Positions 1 to 8,497 are shown, numbered from the stretch's first letter. The stretch: 64,000 nt of DNA from Acinetobacter sp. MB5 (GCF_003261585.1 NZ_POVU01000001.1:310001-374000), one strand, 5' to 3'. Notes: generated by a model from the letters alone, not told the origin. Made by a program: numbers and translations.

Positions 1-918
1 ATCGCCCATTTGCGCAGCCTGCTCCCCTTCAAGCATCACCCCAAAAATCTTGATGCGCTCTTTGCCTTGCAAGCGTTTATGCTCATAGCCGCCACGAAAC
101 TCGCCCTTCGTCGGTGAAACAGTAAAGTCGAGTCCAAGCTCCCACAAACTATCGCCAGACTTGTCATTTTTAAATGGGAAATATTCCGAGTTATCATAAG
201 GATAAAACAGTAAATAACTTTCCACACGCAACCAGTCCAAAGTGACAAATGAGCATGGGACAATGCCATATTTCGCACCTTTATCTAAAATCGTATCCCA
301 AATCAGTGGTGCATCCATCGCCTTACAGAAAATTTCATAACCACGCTCGCCTGTATAACCTGTGCGTGAAATCATCACAGGGCAACCAAACAGTTTGGTC
401 TGAATATGGTGAAAATACGGCAAGTTGCGAATATCAGGGATATATTCCGCCAGAAAATCTACCGCCAAAGGCCCTTGAAGCGATAGATCATGCAAATCAT
501 CATCAAACAGCACAGCAACTTGGCGTCCTGTTGCCGAACGGGTCAGCATTTCTAGACCAATCCCTGTGCCATGCACCACCATAAAAGCATTTGGCCCTGT
601 ACGGTAAATCACGCAGTCATCGACAAATTTGCCTTCTTCATTGAGCATGGTGGCATACACTGACTTGCCAGGGTAAAGCTTGGAAATATCGCGTGAGGTG
701 GCATATTCAAGCAGGCTTTCTGCATGTGGCCCCACATAATGCACTTTTTTCAAGCCTGAAACGTCCATCAAACCTGCTTTGGTTCGAATCGCCAAATAAT
801 GCTCGGCCGTATCACTGGCATAAGTCCATGCCGTCCCCATGCCATTCCAGTCTTCCAAGTTTGAGCCAAGCTGACGGTGACGTTCTGCCAGTGCTGAAAT
901 ACGCCATAAATTTGCCAT
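1..918 (-). CDS. GcvT-like aminomethyltransferase, last gene of the dimethylamine N-demethylase operon (3' end outside window)
   Basis: The first 306 codons are present; the C-terminus lies beyond base 1. The product begins MANLWRISALAERH and has the folate-binding GcvT fold, with a recognisable SRTGYTGERGYEIF segment and a following W/LRVES stretch. GcvT-family proteins bind tetrahydrofolate and accept one-carbon units. The start at 918 has an AGGAA ribosome site a few bases upstream. It follows the haem N-demethylase gene by about 55 bp on the same strand, so an operon is likely. The inferred role is to trap the formaldehyde released from dimethylamine as methylene-tetrahydrofolate, because a GcvT-like subunit accompanies known haem-dependent oxidative N-demethylase clusters. 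A stand-alone demethylase of the DmdA/GcvT type cannot be excluded. Confidence 0.85.
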   Translation of the reverse strand, partial: MANLWRISALAERHRQLGSNLEDWNGMGTAWTYASDTAEHYLAIRTKAGLMDVSGLKKVHYVGPHAESLLEYATSRDISKLYPGKSVYATMLNEEGKFVDDCVIYRTGPNAFMVVHGTGIGLEMLTRSATGRQVAVLFDDDLHDLSLQGPLAVDFLAEYIPDIRNLPYFHHIQTKLFGCPVMISRTGYTGERGYEIFCKAMDAPLIWDTILDKGAKYGIVPCSFVTLDWLRVESYLLFYPYDNSEYFPFKNDKSGDSLWELGLDFTVSPTKGEFRGGYEHKRLQGKERIKIFGVMLEGEQAAQMGD

Positions 919-973
919 ACATCTATTCCTTCATTGTGTATCTATATCAGTAAAATAAGTTGCCTAATCAACA

Positions 974-1987
974 TCATTCTGGGTCAAACTGGCTGAGCCA
1001 TTGCACCAACGGTTCACGGTAACGGCTAATGCCTTTGTAATCGGCAATTGGCTCAGGTAAGTCACGAATCACCCGATGCAGACGTTTTGCCCACTCAGGA
1101 TTGGTCACTAAATCATTTAGGCTAATCAGATAAGTACGGATGCTAAATAACAGCGCGTTGCTGCGAGCCAGACGTGGCATCATTTGCAGTTCGACTCGCA
1201 AATGCACCAACTCGCCTGCATTGTCTTTGGTGACTAAACCGCGCTCATGTCCCCACACATGGAACGTTTCCGAAGAGGTGTCCATACGTGGGTTGATGGT
1301 CATCGTCCAATTCAAACGGCGGTACGGATGCCCGACCTGAATGTTGAGCAAAAATTTCAGCGCACGTTCAAACACCCCTGCATCGTGTGCCAGTTTCGGA
1401 ACAGGGGCATGCCACTGTTTAAAGCTCATGCCTGCATCGAAGTTCAGAGACCAGTCCGCAGGGCCAGTAATCATGCCTGCATCCATAAACAGGTCGCCTT
1501 CACGCTGATCGAGTAAGGCAATGTCACCTTGTACTTGACGTGAAATAAACTCAAACGGCGGTAGTGGCAGAGTCGCATCATCCCCAAACTGGAAATGCAC
1601 ATCGATATTCATCGGGCGATTGATCCAGTGCCACGCCTTCCCTTGCCGTTCTAGTTGAAAATGTTCAGGATAATCTGCCGATAAATGCAGCATCGCCATT
1701 TCCAGAAAGTCCCATGCAGCCTGTTGCATATGTGGCAACACAATGCAGCGTTTCGGATCACTTGCCAGCGTTAAGGCACGTTCATTCATTTCAGTCAGAT
1801 AATGCTCGTCGATATCGAACCAGTGCTCAAAAATCGTGTCAGGCTTAGACAATGCAGGCTCAATATTCACCGAATACATGTAGCTGTCTTCAGGAAATGG
1901 AAATGGAAAACGCGCAATGGCTTTGGCACTGTTGTGATAATGAAACTGATCACGCATATTTTCCGCAGGGTTAAATTGTACGGTCAT
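974..1987 (-). CDS. Haem-dependent oxidative N-demethylase catalytic subunit (DUF3445 / HODM alpha-like)
   Basis: The 337-residue protein starts MTVQFNPAENM and matches by eye the DUF3445 family (haem-dependent oxidative N-demethylase, a PAS-fold haem enzyme). It carries the conserved stretches INRPMNIDVHFQFGDD, LNWTMTINPRMD and LHLRVELQMMPRL. Family members use O2 and electrons from a flavin/Fe-S partner to demethylate dimethylamine to methylamine plus formaldehyde in the cytoplasm. I chose the ATG at 1987 over one seven codons earlier because AGGAGAG lies six bases upstream. The gene follows the reductase gene by 10 bp and precedes the GcvT-like gene. Substrate assignment to dimethylamine is inferred from family and neighbours. 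Confidence 0.87.
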   Translation of the reverse strand: MTVQFNPAENMRDQFHYHNSAKAIARFPFPFPEDSYMYSVNIEPALSKPDTIFEHWFDIDEHYLTEMNERALTLASDPKRCIVLPHMQQAAWDFLEMAMLHLSADYPEHFQLERQGKAWHWINRPMNIDVHFQFGDDATLPLPPFEFISRQVQGDIALLDQREGDLFMDAGMITGPADWSLNFDAGMSFKQWHAPVPKLAHDAGVFERALKFLLNIQVGHPYRRLNWTMTINPRMDTSSETFHVWGHERGLVTKDNAGELVHLRVELQMMPRLARSNALLFSIRTYLISLNDLVTNPEWAKRLHRVIRDLPEPIADYKGISRYREPLVQWLSQFDPE

Positions 1988-1997
1988 GGCAACTCTC

Positions 1998-2939
1998 CTA
2001 TAGCTCAAGCTCGATACGACAGCCCTGTTTGCCTCGTGATACGCACGGCATCAGCTGTTCCTGACGTTCCTGTGAATTTAAATAATGATCATGGTGCTCC
2101 ACCTCGCCTTTGTACTTGGTGGCACACTGCCCGCACACACCACCACGACATAAACTGGTCACAGGAATTTCGTGTTTTTCCAAGGCTTCGAGCAGGCTGT
2201 AATCACTCGAAACTTCGATTTCCTGTTGGCTTTGAGTGAGATAGGCTGTAAATGCTGCCCCTGCTGGAGGTGCTGAAAAAGCTTCAGCATGTACCCGTTT
2301 TTTTGACCAGCCCAAAGTTTCTGCGGTATCTTGTACGGCTGCGGTCAGACGTTCTGGGCCACAGACATAAACATGGCTATTTAAACTTTGCTGTTGAAGC
2401 AGTTGCATCACATCCAAACGGCGCGCGTTTTTTTCAGAATAGATGTGTACCTGTTCAGGAAATAACTCGGTCAATAATGTTTCATAGGCATTGCTGAGTT
2501 GATCACGGCAGGCATAGTGCAGCTCAAAGGCTTGACCTGTATGCATCAGTTCACGGATATGTGACAGAAATGGTGTAATGCCGATGCCACCCGCAATAAA
2601 CACATGCTTTTGTGCTTGTGAATGCAGGGCAAATAAATTCAGTGGTGCAGAGATATTCAGTACATCGCCAATCATCACCTGTTCATGTAAAAATCGAGAG
2701 CCGCCACGCGAGTCATCCTGCAAACGTACTGCGATTTTGTAGTGATCATCATGGGCAGGATCATTGGTCAGTGAATAGGCATTGCGTAACATACGATCAG
2801 GCAAAGGCAACTGAACCACCACATGACTGCCCGATGAAAATGCAGGTAAAGGCTGATCGAGCGCTTCAAAGGTAAACTCACGAATCAGCGCTGTGATTTG
2901 TTGAATATTGCGTACTCGCACAGGAATTAATGTAGACAT
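1998..2939 (-). CDS. PDR/VanB-type ferredoxin reductase, probable electron donor of the dimethylamine monooxygenase (DmmB-like)
   Basis: The 313-residue flavin reductase has an FNR-like flavin domain with RNAYSLTN (the RxYS motif), then a nucleotide-binding GGIGITPFLSH segment, and ends with a plant-type 2Fe-2S domain whose cysteines sit as C-x4-C-x2-C (CRGGVCGQC) plus a later MPCVS cysteine. This is the layout of phthalate dioxygenase reductase/VanB, which pass NAD(P)H electrons through FMN and an Fe-S cluster. The start at 2939 overlaps the upstream DmmA gene by 13 bp, implying translational coupling; a longer reading begins with an uncharacteristic 39-residue extension. The inferred partner is the DUF3445 haem protein encoded directly downstream. 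Confidence 0.88.
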   Translation of the reverse strand: MSTLIPVRVRNIQQITALIREFTFEALDQPLPAFSSGSHVVVQLPLPDRMLRNAYSLTNDPAHDDHYKIAVRLQDDSRGGSRFLHEQVMIGDVLNISAPLNLFALHSQAQKHVFIAGGIGITPFLSHIRELMHTGQAFELHYACRDQLSNAYETLLTELFPEQVHIYSEKNARRLDVMQLLQQQSLNSHVYVCGPERLTAAVQDTAETLGWSKKRVHAEAFSAPPAGAAFTAYLTQSQQEIEVSSDYSLLEALEKHEIPVTSLCRGGVCGQCATKYKGEVEHHDHYLNSQERQEQLMPCVSRGKQGCRIELEL

Positions 2940-3439
2940 ACGCCCTCCGCTTGCATCGGTTGGTCTGGGTTGGCACAGACGCCCATATACGCGCCTAGAC
3001 GTTGGGAAAAGTGGCTGCGAATCAGCAAAGACACACCGCAATGTTCGCAACTGCAAAACTCTTCGGCTGTTGTAGTTTGAGTTTCACCACAATGTACGCA
3101 ATAGACTTTTTTAAGTTCAGGCTGGGTTTGTACCAGTTCGATTTCATCTTGCATCAATCCTTGAGCAACCAAGTTTTGCGCCATCTGCCACAAAAAAATT
3201 TCATCACCACACACCACGGTATGTAACCCTGCATGTGCCTGTTGTAACTGGTCTTTGAGTTCATTTGAAAATGTATCTGAACTGACCAGCAATGTTGGAC
3301 ATGCTGCAAACTGCTCACTGAGCTGCTGTGCCTCTGGGGAATGGGCATGCTGTAAAATCAGCAGGTATTGCCCCCCGTGTACAGGTTGAAGTTCCTGTAT
3401 CTGCCGATAGCTCGGAGTGCTAAGCATTGCTTCTTGCAT
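2927..3439 (-). CDS. dmmA: Dimethylamine monooxygenase subunit DmmA-like protein
   Basis: The 170-residue protein has an N-terminal alpha/beta part and a C-terminal zinc-ribbon-like segment with C114-x2-C117 and C129-x-C131-x2-C134, followed by HFSQRLGAYMGVC. This arrangement matches the DmmA family, the small subunit encoded with dimethylamine monooxygenases. It is the first gene of the minus-strand operon DmmA, reductase, haem N-demethylase, GcvT. An alternative start lies four codons inside at M5. GGAG lies upstream of the chosen ATG. The exact role of DmmA in the complex is not evident from sequence; the cysteines suggest a structural metal site or a flavin/Fe-S contact. Confidence 0.78.
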   Translation of the reverse strand: MQEAMLSTPSYRQIQELQPVHGGQYLLILQHAHSPEAQQLSEQFAACPTLLVSSDTFSNELKDQLQQAHAGLHTVVCGDEIFLWQMAQNLVAQGLMQDEIELVQTQPELKKVYCVHCGETQTTTAEEFCSCEHCGVSLLIRSHFSQRLGAYMGVCANPDQPMQAEGVCLH

Positions 3440-3554
3440 GGCAGTTACTCCAATGAATAAATTAATATAATCAAATATTTAAATTATTTTATTTTTTCGA
3501 TCAATTCCCTTTAAAACATACCTCCAAGGGGGTAATGCAAAGTTTTTCCTTAAA

Positions 3555-3588
3555 AAGCAAAAAACCAGTCAAGTTGATGACTGGTTTT
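3555..3588 (-). terminator. Rho-independent terminator upstream of dmmA
   Basis: AAAACCAGTC (3561-3570) pairs with GACTGGTTTT (3579-3588) over an eight-base loop. On the minus strand the stem is followed by a T-rich run interrupted by GC. It would stop leftward transcription arriving from tmm before the dmm operon, implying that the two are transcribed separately. Confidence 0.7.
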
Positions 3589-3616
3589 GAAAGCGTTGGA
3601 GAATATCCTCTGTATC

Positions 3617-3843
3617 TGCTCGTGCCAGAGGTCATCCACAACCTGCGTGGTCTTTGCTGAATGTTGTTTTTGCAACACTATTGATTTAATGCCGATATTG
3701 AATAGGTTTTGTGGATGACAAAGTTTTTGGTTACTTTTTTAAAAAAGTAACATCACTGCTAAAACTTCCTTGATGTACTCACCACCAGATGCCGAGTTGT
3801 TCTCATTTGAATAATGGAAAGTGGATGACATTCAGCACGAGCA
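3617..3843. repeat. Inverted-repeat element, possibly MITE-like
   Basis: The ends 3617-3639 and 3821-3843 are imperfect inverted copies: TGCTCGTGC-N5-GTCATCCAC on the left, its reverse complement on the right, matching at 19 of 23 positions. The 9-mer GTGGATGAC recurs internally at 3711-3719. There is no open frame inside. A non-autonomous mobile element or a multi-copy intergenic repeat are both possible. Confidence 0.5.
3730..3751. repeat. Perfect 22-bp palindrome
   Basis: GTTACTTTTTT is immediately followed by its exact reverse complement AAAAAAGTAAC. It lies within the larger inverted-repeat element. With no loop it is more likely a repeat-family core or a protein-binding site than a terminator. 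Confidence 0.6.
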
Positions 3844-4090
3844 AATATCAAAGATAATTACATACAACGAATTAGTTTTTACCAATTAACTTGAGTCAAC
3901 ATCAAATTGATAGACACAATAAGATACATGGAAACGTCAGTTGCATGTCTGAGGTCAGGACTATATTTAAAAATGATGTTTTTCAATACATTAAAACAGT
4001 GATGGTATTTGACCGAGTTTGCGACTGACAAATGGTTTTGCCTACTTTTCCCAAAAGCCTTGCGAAGCAGTGCTTCTCAGGTCGAACCTG

Positions 4091-4127
4091 AACAAGATTG
4101 AAATATATTTCAATCGATGTGCAAGAC
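4091..4127. repeat. Diverged third copy of the mdc-flanking dyad repeat
   Basis: ATTGAAAT-AT-ATTTCAAT is followed by GTGCAAGAC. This resembles the core of the two repeats at 41542-41626 and 50141-50224, where an ATTGAAAT dyad is followed by GCGCAAGAG. The outer arms are not conserved here. Confidence 0.4.
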
Positions 4128-4229
4128 GTAGTGGGTTGATGCTGAAATATGAGTCAAATACATCATACTCCATCATCACTATGCAATAACTTTCAATACC
4201 CTAAGCATAAGTTTACAGAGACACTCAAT

Positions 4230-5597
4230 CTACCCGACTTTTTTCTGTGGCACTTCAGGCGTATCCGTCAAATAAGCGTCAAGCGAATCATCCAGTGCAT
4301 CCAACCACGGCGTATGATGTGGTGCTGCCAGTGTGCCTGTAATCGCTGAACGATAAATATGATCGCGGAAAGTCATGATGTTTTCTTTCTTATGTTTTTT
4401 CCATTCAAGGAAAATCAGACGCATCGCTTCAATATCAAAGGTTGGATAATCTGTCGCCTCAATCAACTCTAAAATATAATCGCCCTGAAATTTATACATT
4501 TGCCCCGCTTCCGTCAGAGTTTTCTCCTCTTCATGCCATGCCAATGTATGCGCCTGCATTTCTGGCAAACTTGGCAATGTCATACGATTTAAAATAATGT
4601 CGCGCACATACCATGCCTGTGCATCGAACATATTGAAGGTGTACCACTGATCTTGCATGCCCAAATAAAACAGTTTCGGATTTTTCTCCCAAACCACACC
4701 TTTATACAAACCAAGCGGATACAAACGGTTATCGGTTTTTAAGCGGATCGACTCTGCCATAAATGGGAAATGGTGCAAATAGCCTGTACATAGAATAATG
4801 GCATCAACTTCGGCACTGCTGCCATCAGCAAAGTAAGCATGTGTCTGATCGACTCGTAATAACTTCTGACGTTCTGACCAGTTTTCTGGCCATTTATAGC
4901 CCATTGGACTGTTTCGGTAGCAGCTAATGATCTGTTTTGCGCCATATTTATAGCATTGTGAACCAATGTCTTCCGCAGAATAACTACTACCAACGACGAG
5001 AACCGTTTTATCTTTAAACTCAAGCGCATCTCTAAAATCATGGGCATGTAAAATACGCCCACCGAAAGTTTTAAAGCCATCATATTCAGGTACTTTAGGG
5101 GTCGAGAAATGCCCACTCGCCACCACAACATAATCAAAAATTTCGGTATAAACGACATCTTGGTTATGGTCATGTACACTGACTGAAAACTGCTGCGTTT
5201 GTTCATTAAACTCGATATGGCGCACAGCGCTGTTAAATCTCACATAACGACGCACATTGGCCTTTTCTACACGCCCTTTAATATAGTCCCAAAGCACTGC
5301 ACGCGGAGGATACGAGCCAATCGCTTTGCCAAAGTGTTCATCGAAACTATAGTCCGCAAACTCAAGCGCCTCTTTCGGCCCATTTGACCATAAGTAACGA
5401 TACATGCTGCCATGTACAGGTTCACCATTTTCATCAATCCCTGTACGCCATGTGTAATTCCATAAGCCACCCCAGTCCGCCTGTTTTTCAAAACAGACGA
5501 TTTCTGGAATATCTGCACCTTTTTCCTGTGCCGATTGGAAAGCTCGTAACTGTGCCATCCCACTTGGACCCGCACCGATAATTGCAACTCGTGTCAT
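4230..5597 (-). CDS. tmm: Trimethylamine monooxygenase (flavin-containing monooxygenase)
   Basis: The 455-residue protein is a bacterial FMO very close in pattern to characterised Tmm of Methylocella and Ruegeria. It has the FAD motif GAGPSG at residues 8-13, then [17 protein letters not shown] and [23 protein letters not shown], the FMO signature F178-x-G-x3-H184-x3-F188, and the NADPH motif GSSYSA at 203-208. Tmm converts TMA to TMA N-oxide with NADPH and O2 in the cytoplasm; such enzymes also oxidise other small amines and indole. The length is typical. It is a single minus-strand unit: a terminator lies upstream at 5734-5759 and repeats lie downstream. The neighbouring tdm-like and dmm-like genes support TMA as the physiological substrate. 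Confidence 0.9.
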   Translation of the reverse strand: MTRVAIIGAGPSGMAQLRAFQSAQEKGADIPEIVCFEKQADWGGLWNYTWRTGIDENGEPVHGSMYRYLWSNGPKEALEFADYSFDEHFGKAIGSYPPRAVLWDYIKGRVEKANVRRYVRFNSAVRHIEFNEQTQQFSVSVHDHNQDVVYTEIFDYVVVASGHFSTPKVPEYDGFKTFGGRILHAHDFRDALEFKDKTVLVVGSSYSAEDIGSQCYKYGAKQIISCYRNSPMGYKWPENWSERQKLLRVDQTHAYFADGSSAEVDAIILCTGYLHHFPFMAESIRLKTDNRLYPLGLYKGVVWEKNPKLFYLGMQDQWYTFNMFDAQAWYVRDIILNRMTLPSLPEMQAHTLAWHEEEKTLTEAGQMYKFQGDYILELIEATDYPTFDIEAMRLIFLEWKKHKKENIMTFRDHIYRSAITGTLAAPHHTPWLDALDDSLDAYLTDTPEVPQKKVG

Positions 5598-5695
5598 GGC
5601 TGTATCCCCATGTAATTTATTTTAAAAAGTGACAGTGCTTAGCACCATGCAATTAACATAGGACGAAGTTGCGGGTCGTGAAATTCCTAAGATGG

Positions 5696-5716
5696 GGTAT
5701 TACAAATGAGATACCA
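5696..5716 (-). promoter_or_regulatory. Inverted repeat / weak -24/-12-like site upstream of tmm
   Basis: On the minus strand TGGTAT-N5-TTGTA gives GG-N10-GT, one base short of a sigma-54 promoter. The same bases form an inverted repeat GGTAT-N10-ATACC (5696-5715). It lies about 100 bp upstream of the tmm start. It could be a degenerate sigma-54 promoter or an operator. Confidence 0.3.
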
Positions 5717-5733
5717 CGCATCAAATTTTGAAA

Positions 5734-5759
5734 ATAAAAAAACCCGCCAAAGACAGGTT
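5734..5759 (-). terminator. Terminator downstream of the small membrane protein gene
   Basis: AACCCG (5741-5746) pairs with CAGGTT (5754-5759), including one G-T pair. On the minus strand it is followed by a T-rich tract. It separates the 5807-6091 gene from tmm. Confidence 0.55.
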
Positions 5760-5806
5760 CAATGATGCTTTTAAAATAAAGCGCTTATATCCTGTGGGTT
5801 AATGTT

Positions 5807-6091
5807 TTAATCATTTTTCAATGAAGAAATCACCGCCCAGATCAACAAAACCAGTAATACAGGCCAAATCAATAATAAATCCACACGAATATCAGCTTCA
5901 GGCGTTTTAACTTTTATTAGCCATTCCCAAAGTGCGTAAAACAGCCATGCCAGACCACTGACCAAAAAGATGACATGCCCTTTCTTCTGCGTTTTGTACA
6001 ACTTTAGGTACAAATATCGGGCAAAAAACAGGCAGGCAACCACAAAGATATTGAATGGTTGACCCACTAAAAATCTTGCAAGCATTTCCAT
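5807..6091 (-). CDS. Small integral membrane protein of unknown function
   Basis: The 94-residue protein shows three hydrophobic segments: residues about 8-25, 40-60 and 72-90. The last is very hydrophobic (DLLLIWPVLLVLLIWAVISSL). A basic KLYKTQKKGH loop follows the first helix and suggests a cytoplasmic side. No family is recognised. It lies 25 bp downstream of the secreted-protein gene on the same strand and is followed by a terminator, so the two may form a pair. Nothing links it to amine metabolism except position. Confidence 0.6.
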   Translation of the reverse strand: MEMLARFLVGQPFNIFVVACLFFARYLYLKLYKTQKKGHVIFLVSGLAWLFYALWEWLIKVKTPEADIRVDLLLIWPVLLVLLIWAVISSLKND

Positions 6092-6116
6092 ACATGCACC
6101 TGTTCAGGTCTAAACA

Positions 6117-6860
6117 CTATCCGCCTGAAACCACAGCATCAGGGATTTCGTATTTTTCATGACCGATATAAATGATACTAACATCAGAAACTTTTTCGGC
6201 TCTAAACCGTGAAGAATCGGCCTGACTTTGATCATATCCAATTGCATTTCCGCGTTTAAAGAAGATCTGGCGTTTCATACCATCAGGTTTGGTAATGCTG
6301 ACCGTTGCATTTCCATAGCCTTCACGTTTTACACCAAAATTACAGTTCCCCATGGATTGATGCCGATACATCGAACATCGGATTTTCCCTGTCGCGTGAT
6401 AACTCGTTCCAGGCACTTTTTTATCGAAATGATCTCGTGGGCTTGCAATGATAATTTCAAGTCGGTAATTGGCAACTTCATTTCTACGTGCTGCGGAGCG
6501 CATCATATAAACACGGATTTTATAATCCCCTGTTTGCGGCAGTGTTCCCTCAAATTGCTTACCTCTCGTAGAACCGATAAACATTGCAGTTTCATTTTCA
6601 TATGGAAGTAGGATATTGAAATAGGTTGCGCCATGTCGGGTGGCTAAACTGGTATTCATATACTGACCTGCTTGCGCTCTTACCACATAGTCAACAATTT
6701 CATAACCGCGAATACTGGAGGTAATGACTGTACTGTTGCTACCTTTCGGAAATTGTACCCGTTGCGTTCGGATATCATTTGCGGCAAAACATAAACTACT
6801 ACTGACTAAAGCACTCAGTGCCATGAAACAACGGAATTGATTTAAAGCGAAAATTGGCAT
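6117..6860 (-). CDS. Predicted secreted protein of unknown function
   Basis: The 247-residue product has an N-terminal signal peptide, with a hydrophobic stretch ending SSLCFAANDI so that cleavage after CFA is plausible. The mature part begins with a beta-rich region containing GSTRGKQFEGTLPQTGDYKIRVYMMR, a pattern seen in pre-peptidase C-like and lysozyme-inhibitor-associated beta-sandwich domains. A second part has two cysteines (KIRCSMYR and GNCNFGVKR) that could form a disulfide. I do not assign a function. The start at 6860 follows AGGAGCA. It is probably periplasmic and co-transcribed with the downstream small membrane protein. Confidence 0.65.
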   Translation of the reverse strand: MPIFALNQFRCFMALSALVSSSLCFAANDIRTQRVQFPKGSNSTVITSSIRGYEIVDYVVRAQAGQYMNTSLATRHGATYFNILLPYENETAMFIGSTRGKQFEGTLPQTGDYKIRVYMMRSAARRNEVANYRLEIIIASPRDHFDKKVPGTSYHATGKIRCSMYRHQSMGNCNFGVKREGYGNATVSITKPDGMKRQIFFKRGNAIGYDQSQADSSRFRAEKVSDVSIIYIGHEKYEIPDAVVSGG

Positions 6861-7037
6861 TTTTATGCTCCTTTCATTAAGACATTCCTTATTATTTGCA
6901 AACTTAAAAGCAGATACGCTTTCAAAAATTATAATATTTAGTTTGATTAAAAAAAGAACAATTTAATGTTTCATCATATTTCTACATCCTTCATGCTTTA
7001 TATCCTTGTTGATGAAAGACTTTATTTTTTACTACAT

Positions 7038-7078
7038 AAAAAAAGCTGAGCTTATAGATTCATTTCTATAAGCTCAGC
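7038..7078 (-). terminator. Terminator of the cytochrome b561 gene
   Basis: A perfect 13-bp stem, GCTGAGCTTATAG at 7045-7057 with its complement at 7066-7078, has an eight-base loop. It is followed on the minus strand by seven T residues. Confidence 0.85.
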
Positions 7079-7099
7079 CTTAGATTTTTTAAATACGAT

Positions 7100-7597
7100 T
7101 TATAACATCGATTTCAGTACATTATCTTTCACAACAAAGTGATGAAATAATGCGGCACAAGCATGTAACCCCACCAGATAGATAAAGATATTACCTAAGA
7201 CCTGATGAATATTACCCAATCCATGAATGCCATAGACTGAAAATATTAAAGGTAAGTTGAGACCAAAGAATACATAGTGTTGAGTAATGCTCGACAAGGC
7301 AATAAACCCTGAAACAGGTACAATAATTAATAATGCATACAAGAGCACTTTGACACTTTTAAAGGCAAAATGCTGAAACTTGCCCAAAATTTGATTTTTT
7401 GGAAAATCTTTATGTAACGCTAAAAAAGCGATACATCTCAAGCAAAATAGAACAAATACGGTTCCACCAGAAAGAAGATGGATTGTTCCAAGTTGAGGCT
7501 CTTTGATCGGGTTTCCACTGGTAATATAAGCTGTTGCAACGGCAATCAGTGTAATCCAGTGAATCGCCATCATGGTTCTTGGATATTTTTTAATCAT
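7100..7597 (-). CDS. Cytochrome b561 family protein
   Basis: The 165-residue membrane protein has four hydrophobic helices and histidines placed as in the prokaryotic cytochrome b561 family: AIHWITL in helix 1, TIHLLSGG in helix 2, and paired histidines in VYGIHGLGNIHQVLGN and VGLHACAALFHHF near helices 3-4. Family members bind two b haems and exchange electrons with the quinone pool or with superoxide. The start is followed by MIKKYPRTMMAIHW, the usual short N-terminus. It is monocistronic, with a strong terminator downstream. Its relation to the amine genes is unclear; the partner and substrate cannot be named. Confidence 0.82.
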   Translation of the reverse strand: MIKKYPRTMMAIHWITLIAVATAYITSGNPIKEPQLGTIHLLSGGTVFVLFCLRCIAFLALHKDFPKNQILGKFQHFAFKSVKVLLYALLIIVPVSGFIALSSITQHYVFFGLNLPLIFSVYGIHGLGNIHQVLGNIFIYLVGLHACAALFHHFVVKDNVLKSML

Positions 7598-7716
7598 GGT
7601 GATTTCTTGAATTCAACATTTATAGTTTGATTAAATCACGGTCAATATACGAATAAAATTAACTTTAATAAAAATATACAAATTGAAAGCATATCAGCTT
7701 AATTCTTAAGGCTTTC

Positions 7717-8490
7717 TTAGGGCTGAGGTGGCTGTGTATGCCAAATAATTCCCTCAACTGCCAAGATCATATCGCTTTCCGAATAAACTCCCCAACCAAG
7801 ATCCCGTACCCAAACCACCTGCTCACCATCAGGCAAGATTCGGTAGATCACATCAAATATCCCTTTTTGATTCAGCGCATCTTGTACGGATGACCAGACA
7901 TAAGTTGCATCATCTGGGTGAATCATCTGCCCATAGCGAGGCGTATTGAGTAACTCTGCTGGGGGATACCCTGTCACATCCACACAGCCATCACTCAGAT
8001 ATTCCATTGTCCAGTCAAAATCATTGCGGGAACGGTACAACATCATCGGTAAACGTTTGATCAGATCATTCAAGCTGCGCTGCTGTGCCGATTGTAGATA
8101 TTGCTGTTTAATTTTTTCAGTCTGATCGGACAGCAACAAACACCAATAATATTGCTGTGTTTCAGGCTGACTCACTAAATAATTGGCGGAGAGTTCAAAC
8201 CAGCGTAAATTCTGCTGTGCATCCCTCAGGCGAATCCGACAACTTTCCGTAAGCTGTGGTGAACTCAGCAGACTTTTCAGTTTATGCACATCTTCTGGAT
8301 ATAAAGACAAACTCAGGTCTTGCATGTCACTTTGGCTAAAATGCTGCCACGTAATATTACTTTTATAAATATTCAGGTACTGATCTACAATCAGCACCAC
8401 TTCGGCAAAACGGTCAAATACAGGTGACCAATAGGTGTGTAACAACTGCAAGGGATAAACCTGTGCAGGACGGCGAAACAGTTTCAGCAT
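7717..8490 (-). CDS. Double-PAS protein without output domain, third gene of the two-component operon
   Basis: The 257-residue protein appears to hold two PAS folds: one in residues about 20-110 (FAEVVLIVDQYLNIYKSNI) and a clear PAS_3-type domain in about 145-245 (YLSDGCVDVTGYPPAELL, YGQMIHPDDATYVWSSV, DVIYRILPDGEQVVWVRDLG). No kinase, HTH or GGDEF domain follows, so it is a candidate sensory partner for the kinase two genes upstream. The ATG at 8490 is preferred over a GTG at 8496, which would overlap the GAGG ribosome site. The gene starts seven bases after the response-regulator stop. Confidence 0.72.
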   Translation of the reverse strand: MLKLFRRPAQVYPLQLLHTYWSPVFDRFAEVVLIVDQYLNIYKSNITWQHFSQSDMQDLSLSLYPEDVHKLKSLLSSPQLTESCRIRLRDAQQNLRWFELSANYLVSQPETQQYYWCLLLSDQTEKIKQQYLQSAQQRSLNDLIKRLPMMLYRSRNDFDWTMEYLSDGCVDVTGYPPAELLNTPRYGQMIHPDDATYVWSSVQDALNQKGIFDVIYRILPDGEQVVWVRDLGWGVYSESDMILAVEGIIWHTQPPQP

Positions 8491-8497
8491 AGTCACC

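Larger units (their letters stand above)
3440..4229. other. 790-bp intergenic region with repeats between the dmm operon and tmm
   Basis: No convincing gene is present. The right-to-left dmm promoter should lie in the AT-rich stretch just above 3440. A terminator-like hairpin sits at 3555-3588, an inverted-repeat element at 3617-3843, a perfect 22-bp palindrome at 3730-3751 and a diverged copy of the mdc-flanking repeat at 4091-4127. The short open frame at 4149-4349 runs antisense into the end of tmm and has no support. Confidence 0.7.

Noticed and set aside
249..584. Plus-strand open frame of 111 codons
   Set aside because: It lies antisense inside the GcvT-like gene, has no ribosome site and its composition mirrors the real gene.
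3440..4229. CRISPR array or insertion-sequence remnant with transposase
   Set aside because: Repeats are few and palindromic rather than regularly spaced, and no transposase fragment is readable.
6228..6611. Plus-strand open frame of 127 codons
   Set aside because: Antisense to the secreted protein gene, which has a signal peptide and ribosome site; the opposite frame has neither.
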